Origin: Oegoconia quadripuncta | Lineage: Eukaryota; Arthropoda; Insecta; Lepidoptera; Autostichidae | DNA length: 64,000 nt | Direction: 5' to 3' | Assembly (NCBI GenBank): GCA_949316235.1 | Contig: OX438754.1 | Location: 124,001 to 188,000 of the forward strand | Part shown: piece by piece, positions 22,201 through 34,200 of the stretch | Layout: each line of letters begins with the position of its first letter | How positions within the stretch are numbered: the stretch's first letter is position 1 | Program-made: the position numbers and the translations under genes | Notes under the pieces: generated by a model | Database searches by the model: none | What the model was told of the DNA's origin: nothing | What the model saw: only the letters and a program-made list of their open reading frames with translations

Positions 22201-25200
22201 CGTGCCCTGGCCGGGACGCTTGGCGCGGCAGTCGCGCGCGATGTGGCCCGCGCCGCCGCACGACGAGCACACTATGTTGTGGAGGGTGGAGGGTGGAGGG
22301 TGGAGGGTGGAGGGTACCTTGTTGGGATGGTTGAGCAGCGTGCCCTGGCCGGGACGCTTGGCGCGGCAGTCGCGCGCGATGTGGCCCGCGCCGCCGCACG
22401 ACGAGCACACTATGTTGTGGAGGGTGGAGGGTGGAGGGTGGAGGGTACCTTGTTGGGATGGTTGAGCAGCGTGCCCTGGCCGGGACGCTTGGCGCGGCAG
22501 TCGCGCGCGATGTGGCCCGCGCCGCCGCACGACGAGCACACTATGTTGTGGAGGGTGGAGGGTGGAGGGTGGAGGGTACCTTGTTGGGATGGTTGAGCAG
22601 CGTGCCCTGGCCGGGACGCTTGGCGCGGCAGTCGCGCGCGATGTGGCCCGCGCCGCCGCACGACGAGCACACTATGTTGTGGAGGGTGGAGGGTGGAGGG
22701 TGGAGGGTGGAGGGTACCTTGTTGGGATGGTTGAGCAGCGTGCCCTGGCCGGGACGCTTGGCGCGGCAGTCGCGCGCGATGTGGCCCGCGCCGCCGCACG
22801 ACGAGCACACTATGTTGTGGAGGGTGGAGGGTGGAGGGTGGAGGGTGGAGGGTACCTTGTTGGGATGGTTGAGCAGCGTGCCCTGGCCGGGACGCTTGGC
22901 GCGGCAGTCGCGCGCGATGTGGCCCGCGCCGCCGCACGACGAGCACACTATGTTGTGGAGGGTGGAGGGTGGAGGGTGGAGGGTGGAGGGTACCTTGTTG
23001 GGATGGTTGAGCAGCGTGCCCTGGCCGGGACGCTTGGCGCGGCAGTCGCGCGCGATGTGGCCCGCGCCGCCGCACGACGAGCACACTATGTTGTGGAGGG
23101 TGGAGGGTGGAGGGTGGAGGGTGGAGGGTACCTTGTTGGGATGGTTGAGCAGCGTGCCCTGGCCGGGACGCTTGGCGCGGCAGTCGCGCGCGATGTGGCC
23201 CGCGCCGCCGCACGACGAGCACACTATGTTGTTGGTCACGTTCGGCTTGTCCGGGCACTGCGGACAACCACACTCTCACTGACAGCTAACGGAACTCACT
23301 TACATACAAACTACAGTCGATCGCTTTGAAAAAATATACAATAATATCTAGGAAAAAAAATGACAATAATGCTGGATGAATATCACAGTCAGGTCGTCTA
23401 TTCTAATGTAAAGAGTTCACGACGAAATATAACAATAATATTACACTACTGCCGCGGTCTGTAATGTCTGCGTTGCTGGCAGCGCTGACGATGTTTCGGC
23501 CATCGTGGCGCAGTTCCAGGCTAGGTCAGTATTGCAGCCCTCGATACGGTTGGCCTTTATTGCGCGGACAGCAAGTATTACAATGATAACCAAGATTGTA
23601 GCTAAACTAAACTTGACGCCATTATAACGTGGCCAGTAGTGCAATCATTGTGGACCAAGGCTTGTATGGTGTTTTACTAAAACAATGCCAATATTATAAA
23701 TAAAACTATATAATATGTAAAAATTTGTATAAAATTACTAAAAATCAGGACCGCCTTTCCAGAGTTTTTGGTATTTTTCTAACTAGGCAATGATGCCTGT
23801 ACTGCCTATACCTACACAGTCAAATTCTGAATAGAATCTTTTTGCACCTGACAATTTTTGAAACAAAATTCAACAATAATGCAATTTTCAAAGGAAATTA
23901 CTGGAGACTAAAATTCACCACAAATTAAATTCCATAGAACTTCGCTGGTGTTTATAATATTAGCGCAGGAAGTTTGACATTGCTTAAAGAAGGTTGTCAA
24001 TATAATGATTACAAACATTTTTGACTAAAACGCGTAACGCTGTTGGCCGAAAAACATAGGTCTTTAATCTATTAAAATATATACAGAAATGTCAATGTGA
24101 TAGGGGTGAGTCCACCATCGTTGAAATTTGCAAGTCTGATATATTTTGTTGGTAAAGCCGTAGTGGCCTTTTACGACATCGACGGTAAAACAGATAGACT
24201 TAATTCTCTCTTTTCAATTTAAGAGCTATGCTCTTGTCCATGGAGTCCTTTCCACACTTCTCTACGTTCCGCCTTTTCTTTGACTTCCTGATACGACATG
24301 GCATATACTCGAGTTAATTATAGCGATAGAAAAGATTTCAACCACATTTTGAAAGTGTAGGGATGATAATTTAAATAAATAAAGCTTTCTTATTCTTATA
24401 ATTACATAAGTTCAAGTGACAGAAATAACTATACTTATTTTTTTTTCGTAAGATGTTGCAAACATGCTATCAGTCTATTGTCTATAAGCAGTTGTTGTGA
24501 AAGTGATTGGCTAGTTAAGACTAGCCATCCCATTGTCAGGCTGTCTTCTCAGATGCTTTCTCTACAGATTATCCCATGTATGAAGCCTCTTGATTCTATC
24601 GTTATAGGTTCTTTTTATTGAATTTATTTCCTCTTTCACTGTGGGCATCCTTAGGTACTCATGGATGTCCTCCATTTTTGTGAACCATAGAGCATTCACT
24701 ATTGATCTAAGCACACCATTTTGGAACCTTTGCAGTATCTCGGTGTTTGAGGTTTGTGCTGATCTCCACAACTGGAGGCCGTATGTCCATACTGGTTTCA
24801 GCATTGCCTTGTAAACCATAACCTTGTTCTCTACTGATAGACGAGATTTTAGAAGCCACTCTAGGAATTTGAACCTGTAATTTAAATCATCACGTTTCTT
24901 TTGGATGTGGATTTTCCAAGTCTGCTTACGATCAAGATGAAACCTAAGATATTTCACAACCGTGTTGTCTTCTTTCCTTAGGGTAAATCATGATTGGATT
25001 TTGGTGCACTGGCTTTAATCCGCCAATCCCTCATCCAAGCAGTAACCAGGTGTGTCTGCAGTATTCTCGATGCTGCAACAGAGTTTGTGCTGCAAGTCAG
25101 CACCGCGGTATCATCTGCGAATGTGGCTATCAAGATATGCTCTGATTCTGGAACATTGGCTGTGTAGTCAGTATAATAATGGCCCCAGCACTGAACCCTG

Positions 25201-28200
25201 CGGAACTCCCGCTTGTATTTCACAGAATTGTGAGGTGGCGTCATTTATTTTTACGTAAAATATGAGATCATCTAGATAAGATTTCAGGAGCCGATACATG
25301 TTGTTTGGTAACAGTTTCTTTAACTTATACAGCAGGCCATCGTGCCAGACCTTATCGAACGCCTGCTGTACATCTAGGAACACACCAGAGCAATATCCCT
25401 TCTTGATGTGGTCACACCTGCTGCTCTATAGTTGCGTGATTTCCCGGAAGCCGAATTGGTGTTCTGGGATGTTATCATTTTCGCTGACATACTCATTGAG
25501 ACGCGACGAGACAATTTTCTCTACTACTTTCGATAATACCGGGAGTAAGCTTATCGGTCTGTACGAGGAAGTCATGTGAGGTGGTTTTCCAGGTTTAAGT
25601 ACCATTGTAATTTGAGAGACTTTCCATATGTTAGGGCAGTACGCAGTTCTAAGTATTGCATTAAACAACAATGTGATGAATATTATCGTTTTTTTTAGTA
25701 AGTTTCGCAATACTTCAGCAGTTATTATATCGAACCCTGGAGCTTTTTTCAGTTCCAGACCAAGCAACAAACGCCGAACTTCTGTAGCTGTGCAACTTTG
25801 AAGTGGGGAACTAAGGTGTAAGTCACTTTTAAGGAAGTCCAGTACCTCTATATTGTTAATGTTTGTTCCTAAATCATTGTTAGGCATAAAAACATTTCTT
25901 AGAAATTGTCCATATGCTTCCATTCGCTCCTCATCCGTTCTTACCCATTTCTGGTCTTGTGTTTTAAGTGGGTGCTGTGCATGTTGAGGTTTGTCACGGG
26001 ATTTGGCGGCTTTCCAAAGTGAGTGTTCATTTTTGCTGGAACATTCGGTGCCAAGTTTTGTAAGTACAGTTGCAATGTTTCATTTTCCAAATTGGACAGA
26101 CATATTTTAAGATCAGCTGCCGCGTTATTAAGAGCTCTTTTTTTCAGCAGGATGCCGACAGCAGTGCCACACTCTACGCAGGCGTCGTTTCTCTAAGAGC
26201 CTTTGTTTAACCTCTCTGGGGAGATTATTATATTCTCTAGGTTTTGTTTTTGTTATCGCTGGGAGTGCTACTCGTAGCTCTAACTGCAGTTTGTATGCAC
26301 TTTGTGAGATTGTAGCTTTTTCTATGTCATCATTTGATTTCAATGGAATTTTCAGATTTAGGTTGTCATTTAAATAATTTGGAAAATAATCCCAATCGGT
26401 ATATTTATTGTACAGATATGGGTTTCTTGGTTGACTGATACTTATAACCACGCATCACGGAAGTGTTCTATAAATAGAGTGTATCAGTCCTACGTTCGGT
26501 ACGAGGATAATACTGACAGGGGATTACAGTATATTTCATATATATCTGTGTGGATGCTCTTCCCCATACGAGTATAATTCTTTTTACTAGCCTGTGTTGT
26601 CCCGCTGCAGGGGAAAGGCCACCCCTATTTTTGCCAAGTGCATTATGTCTCCACTTCTTGCTGAAAGAATCCAGCTCATCGCGGCATCGCTTTTTGCGCA
26701 TGAATAGATCACCTTGTTATCGTGGCCTACATATTGGTTAGTTAATACCTAACTGCTCCGAATAGCACACACTTAGCGCATCTTTTTTGTATCAATGTCG
26801 GCGCTCTTCACCGACGTGTTTTCCTAGTTTTAATGATCTAAGGCCCGTATTAATAAACAGTTCTCAAGATTGACACGGCCTCAAGTTGACGCTTGAGAAT
26901 CTGTTGCATATTAAAACTGCATCAGAAAAAATGGTCTTAAGACAGACGCGATCTCAATCTCAAGAACGATTTATTAATACGGGCCTAAATTTTAAACAAA
27001 CCGTCTACCGTGTACGTGCGTTGAATTGCTTCTCTTCAAATGAGCTGCACCCAACAGGGTCCATGATTCTATATTTTAGTTAACACCTTATTTACACATT
27101 GTGGAAAAGCAATAAAGTATTGAGTATTGCGTCACAATACGGCCGGAAATGGTGTGTGTGATGCCCTCACCAGCCAGGTCTTGTGGTCGGTGGCGGAGCA
27201 GTTGGCGCAGCGCACGGCGTCAGTCTCGCGCAGGGTCCCGTTGAGCTGCGCCAGCTCCCGCAGCTGCATGCGCCGCAGGTCGTTCTGCCCCTCCGGCACC
27301 TCCACGCCCTGACGGATCACCTCCTTGATCTGCAACACACCGACACACCGAATATTAATATCGGTACTAAAAACTAAGTGTTACCACGGTAATGACCCGC
27401 AGCTCTTTAAAGTCAGGTTAAATAGGCATCTTCTGGGAAAGCTCGTTCCATCGTAGACCTTATCTCGCATTAGTCCAGATTAAGGTCAAGAGCGATCCCA
27501 TTCTAATTAAAAAAAAAAATGCATTATTGGTCATTTACCAGAATAGCGTTCGAATATTCCAACGCTTTACAACTTTAATGGACCTTTAAACATCATGCCG
27601 TCGCTTTGAATGTCAACGACGCTAAATGATATTTCGTATCAGCTCGTAATGACAACCGCTCGCAAAACGCCAATTTTTCGGAATGACAACTTCTCGAAAT
27701 GACAATTTCTCAAAACGCGAGTTTCTCAAAATAACAACTTCGCAAAGTTGAGAAGCTATATAGCTAGTTACCTTTTCGACTGCCTTCTTGACGCAGTCGG
27801 CGCTGGTGGCCGTGATGTATGCGTGCAGCGGCTCGTCCTCCCCGGGCAGCGGCTGGCCGTCCTTGCGGCCCACCTTGCCCTCCTTCACCGAGCCCTTGCC
27901 GCGGATTATTATCTTCGCGCCTGTCTCCTTCTCCATCGCTGAATAACAAGTTTCAGCATTCGTCAATCATCCATCACATAACCCACTCATGTTATATTAT
28001 AACATTTGATTTCTGATGATTTAGTTGGACAATGGTCTGGAGACGAAATAAATTTATTGTCGAAACATAAAATTGTAAGAACCTGAGTTTCTTGTACGTT
28101 CGGCCAATACGTTGGTACTTCATCCTAATATATATTAATACAATGTGGAATATGTGGCCGGAGAGACTATTTTGTAATTCATTCATTCAGACAATTAAAA

Positions 28201-31200
28201 TCTTTAAAACTCTGAAACTTTTAACTAAATAAAAGTGGAATATATATTCAGTGATATAGGATTGGCAGCAGAATGTCCCATAAGTCACTGTTTCACAAAG
28301 GGATCAGTGAAGCCGTAGACATAACATTAGAGATATTACCTTTGAGCGTGTTCCCGCGCGGGCCGATCAGGAGCCCCACGAAGTTGATGTCGGGATGCTC
28401 CTCCTGTGGGATCATCACCTTGTCGTGCACGCGGATGATCGGCGGCCTGTCACATACACAAAACGTCACCATATTGTTATCTTTTTGTCCATTTATTATA
28501 AGCCATGAGGGTTTATATTACACCATCGAATTTTGGACGACCAACTTGATCTGTACAACATCGTCCCAAATCCTAATTATAAATATTGATTTCCCTTAGT
28601 AGTTATGTGTTTTGTGGATTGTTGCGGAGCCCCCAAAAATATATATTTTATATAACATTAATATTTAGAATTTGGGACGATGATGTCCAGATAAAGTTGG
28701 TCGGCCGGTGTAATATAAAAACTTATAGGCAACTCGGCTGCCCAACGTGGCGATTAGGGCAAATCCATCCATAGGAGAGGCTTATGTATGTCCAATAGTG
28801 GACTTTTGATGTATGTTTTATTTACCTGCTCAGGGATTTGGAAAAAACAAGGGGCTTTAGTGAATGAAGCCTGGTAGAAATCGCTTAATAGCGATAAGAC
28901 CGCGTGGTTGTACAATTTTTTGAAGCTATTTTTTATGAAGTGTATTGTTAAATTTTTGTGCAATAAAGTGTACTTGTTTGTTTGTTTGTTGAACCCGTTC
29001 AAAAACCTCGAAAACTACTCAATTGCTTATTATATTACATCCACGATTGACATTCCTCCCTTCGTGTACGGCAGTAGCATTTGTTGCATTTCGGTGTGAA
29101 AGAGAAAAGTAAGTGAAACTGCCGGCGTGACGGCCACTACTCGTAACACATCAATATATAACACTTCCAATTGAACAATAGATAGCACTGTTTTGCAACT
29201 AATTCGTTACGAATCTAATAAATCTATCAGAATCGTAACGCTCTTAAAGTACAGCTTGACTATTTTTTCCTTTTTGTTAGTACATAATGTCATAAGGTAT
29301 AATAAATTATACGAAAAGACCTTATTATTTGTACAGAAAAAGATAGTGATAAGTTATAAATATAGTAGTATTTATAACTAACGATACGCCACGGCTTCGT
29401 ACGTAGTATGCTTGCATAATACATATAAACGTTCTGAATGACATTCTCAAGTAACAGTGAACACCGTAGCAAACAACTAAGCGCACCACCAGATGCCAAA
29501 AGCGAATTTGTGTTATAATACATAGGGATTACACAAGAGATATAGAAGAAAGGGCAAATATGCGACTCTGATTGAATGATTCCTGAACTTCAACTCACTG
29601 ACAGAGATGATGCCGTTTTAACTAATCTCTGTGACTGTTGGCAGGAAGTAATTTTTACTAGTAAACGTCGTACGGTATAGTTTAAATAACAAGCATGCTA
29701 CTGCTATTCTTGAAGCAAAATTGCAAAATTATGGAGCCAACTAAACCATCTCGAAAAAACGATAAAGTCCAATGTTCAATCCCTATGATATAAAAGTGCG
29801 ATCACTGATATTAAGGCATCGCAACACTCGTGTTGACGCATAACTCTATTGCAAATAGGAGGGTGCTGACTTGTAGTCCGGTGGTGGTTTGAACTCCGGG
29901 TTGATCTGCTGCATGCGCTGCACCAGGCGGTGCCGCTCCTCCTCCAGCTTGCGGCGCGTGCGGTACTCGCGCGTGTTCAGCCGCTTGCCGTCCGTGGAGT
30001 AGATGGGCTCCGGCGACGGCGACCTGCGACACGCGACACATCACTCCTCACGTCACCCATCGCACGCGACACTGTCGCACGCATGTCGCACTCACCGACG
30101 CGTCGCCTCACACGTCTTAACTGATTCACTTCGATTTGGATGTCTATGTTTCTATCGGCGCATCGGAAAGGGAAATCATGTTTGAGAGACGAGTGGTGTC
30201 CTTGTAACTATAAATTGCTATTGTAATTATAATAGGTATCAAGGGAGTATGACTTCGACGCCTGGAAAGTGAAATATGCCAAAAGTAACTGGTCTTCATA
30301 ATTGTTTATCCCAACACGTTTTTCCGTTATTACTATGCAACAATTATAATTAAAAATAACTCAAGTATCAATATATTTAAAGCACCCTTTTGTACACCAT
30401 GGTACATGATTGAGGAGAATTTTATATTGTTTTGTGGTTGTATTGTTTTATATATTATATTCCACACAATTGTTCAAATTTATTAATAAAACCGCATATT
30501 TATTATTTTAAATTTAATTGCTATGCACTAGCAGGGTTTATGTATGTTTGATACCTATAAATATTTTTAAGATCATGGTATACAAACATAAATTTTGTAA
30601 TTGGAACATTTTGATTTATACGACATTGTCTAATAGTTTTTAAAATGACGCTACTGATTACAAACAAATCTATATACGAACATTTATTCCCGAGTCATGG
30701 ATGTTTATATAAATATAAATGTATGTTTATCCGTTATCTAGTATCAATAGCACAAGCTTTGCTTAGTTTGGTACTTGATGATTGGTGTAAGTGTCCGAAA
30801 TATTTATTATTATTATTATTATTAAATACGGAATACATTTATCAACAAAATTTGATTTGTTAACGATTTTTATGTGCGCCAGGCTAATCCTGTTTAATCT
30901 CCAGGGGAAGGGCATTGTATGCTGAAATACAGGTTGCATAAACCTAGTTCGGCAGCTATGGCTTTTGTATTAGTGGTACTAAGTATAGCCTAAAATATTT
31001 AGTTACAACTATGTAACATTTTCTGAATAAACATTATTATTATTATTTCATTCGAAAACTAAAATCATTATAGTGTCGTCTATACCAATAATTAATTTGT
31101 TCATCACTTGATATAGAACATTATGGAGCTGATAAAGTTGAAAAACGGTAAGGCGTCGCGTCGCGACACGAGGAATGCAACGTGCGTGCGAGTGAACTAT

Positions 31201-34200
31201 AGAGTAATGGCGGCCAGCCGTCGCTCCCCGCGTCATGTGGTGACGTCACATGACGACGGCCTCGCTCGGACTGGCCGCTCCCTGTTGGGACCGAGCATGT
31301 GGGTATGGTAGGTGCATGTCCTAAACTAACTCCTAAACCGTGTCCTAACGCCCTGAGAAAAAAATATTAATTAATTTTTAACCTGAAATTTTAATGTCAT
31401 TGATTACATTAGCCCTGAAAATAATCGATTATTAATTAAATTAGCCTGCTGTTGCTGAAAAAGGTGATCAACGATTAGAATTGTTTAATTAATCTGTCGT
31501 TATGGTAACGCAGTCGGTTTGTATAGTGACCTGCGAAATGAAGAAAACGACGAATTAGTACGCGGGCTTGGTGCGAGAGAGACAGCAACACATTACAAGC
31601 AGGAGGTTTACATACTTGTGGTACGTTACTTTACAATTTGGTCATCGTATATTCCATCACAAGAGGCCATCACCGGCTGCTCCTGGTGTCTACCGCCCTG
31701 AGATTTCAAACTAACGTCAGTATACTGTCAGATTAAACAATTACTTAGGTGGTTTGGTGGAGTTCAAGATGAGAATGTAAGTTATGTAAATATGAAATCA
31801 AAATGGGCTTCAGTTATAGGCTTTGGCTCGTCGAACTACATGTAACTAGAGTCCTGTGAACAGAACAATGTCATTATTCTTGTCCAGTTCCTCTCACTGC
31901 ATTCACACACTGACACCCAACCGCGTCGAGGTCGACTGCTATTTTTATCTCAAACTAAATTTTGCTTCAAAATCGTAACCTCAGCAAGAGCATCCATCAT
32001 CTCGCACAAATACTTATTAGTATGATATGGAAAACCTCGTGTGTCCCGATACTCATTGCGTCCCCGCGGGGCCGCGGCGGGAGGGGCAGTGCTAGTGGTA
32101 GGTGGTAGGTGGTAGATGGTAGATGCTAGATGCTAGTAGCGGCCGAACCTTTCCTCGATGTTGGCGGGGATGCCGAGGTCCCCGGAGCGCAGCTTGCGGG
32201 ACACCTCCTCGATCTGCAGCTGCACTGTAAGGGAAGGGGTTAGCCGCGCCGGCCACGTGCGCGCATTAGAATACACCTCGCCTGTACAACACACCTATCC
32301 TACTGCGCTGGCTGCCGTACGCTGTACGCGGTACGCCGTACGCCGTACGCACACTTACCTATCGACTACTAGCGCATTACTAACATATACCACATACGAT
32401 CAGCGTGGGGCTGTTACAGTTGCCGACCTACACAGCGATATTTGATATGGTGCTGAAATAAAAGTGAATTTTGTACAGAAAAAAAATAATAGTTTACACT
32501 CAATAAATATATGTATGCTTGTCGTTTTGAAATGATTAAATATTATAAATGTAAATTGTAATAAACGATAGAAGAAAGTAATTTTATATAAAGCATGAAA
32601 AAATGTCACATAGTTAAATATGAATGGACCAATGTCCATGGTGCTCTGATTATCCACACGGTGGACAATTCATATTGTTATTATTACATATCATAGAAAT
32701 AAAGTCGTTTTGAGATTATAACAGATAATGTCACAGTATCGGAGCCTGCAATAAAGTTGGGGATGTTACTCATTCATTACATTAGGCAATCATTAAGCGG
32801 AGCGGCGACACGTGCGCGCCAACCATGGACAATTTGTGTAAATAGGAAGTAACGAGTTAGTGACGCCGTCAAGCGTGTGTCGCCACCCAACAGTCAAGAA
32901 TTTGTCATACAGTGCGGTTTGCGCTCTCAGCGCTAAATTAGGTATTAGAGCATGCACTCTTGTCTGACAAATCCTTAACCTGTTACGTCCTACTGACACT
33001 ATTTGTAGGTCAGAGGTCCATTACCATATTAATTGCGGTACTTAAAATTAAAAAATAAAATTAATATGTTTTTGGACACTTACACCAATCTAGACCCAAA
33101 CTAGGCAAATCCTGTACTATAAATACCGGATAATGGATAAACATAATCATTAAAAAACATGACTCGGGAATAAATGTTTTATATTCATCACACAAACATT
33201 TACTCGTAGCAGGATTCGAACCCGCAATTGTTGGATTCGAAGGCAGAATCACTACCCACTGCACGGATAGGTCGTCAAGTGTCACATATCGCCCTATATC
33301 TGTCGAATCTCAATGACGATAGTTTACGCGCACAAATAATATATAGAACTGCCAATCACGTTTAGTTACCGAAGTTATGCATTACCACAGCGTAACAAGT
33401 ATATTTTCTTTATAGTGGGAAGACATACATTTAAGGCAAATAAAGACATCTATATATCTATAAGATATAAACGGAAACTATGTGCAAAAGACTTTTATAA
33501 AATTTTTGATTATTTCGAAAACAGGAAAGCATGAACATGAAGCCCTCGGCGATATTCGGTTTATTATTTTTTTTTCCTTTGCTTTGTCGAATCATCAATA
33601 CTTATTAAAAAGAGCGGCTGAGTTTCTTGTTTGTTCTTCTCTGGGGAGTCAGCTTTGTAAATGAGCGCTAATTGTATATTATGATCAAATGTTATATTTG
33701 TATGACTTATGTATGAAATAAAACTTTACTGATTTAATTTTAGACGGATCGCTGGCAGCTGTTGGGTCTAGGGTTGTCAAAATTCACATTACCACAGCAC
33801 TGTCGGAGTAGATGTTGTAGAAGCGTACGAGTGGGTGAGAGGTACACTTCGAGTGAGCTGCAGTATAGTGGAACAGGTCGATGCCCCGCTTACTTCGATA
33901 CTCCGCCCACCTAGCGTGGTTACCCTACGACACTAGAGAGTAGTACTGTGAGGAGAAAGAACGCTCGCTTGCTCCTGTTAAGCTGTGGTATTACGTGGGA
34001 AGGTAACACGTGATGGGTGACGAGCTCAACGGGTCGTCTGCGTCGAGATTGAATAGACGGTGGGCCAAGCGCTACGATACAGCGCAGAGCGGTGCCGCTG
34101 TTTCGAGTGAATTATTTTCCTTCACTGGTGAGGACACTTGGGCACTATTACACTTGCGGCCAAAGGGAGACAGTAAAAGTGTTTTGTTTCTGCTCACCAG

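Noticed and set aside
21968..23257. CRISPR-like regular spacing of the array
   Set aside because: The repeated part is a coding exon with near-identical spacers of 7-bp units, in a eukaryotic genome. There are no unique spacers.
22431..23282. Long plus-strand open frames (over 280 codons) rich in EGGGWRVEG and ARAAARRAH repeats
   Set aside because: They are antisense readings of the SF1 knuckle array. The minus strand has the conserved CCHC residues, acceptor and donors.
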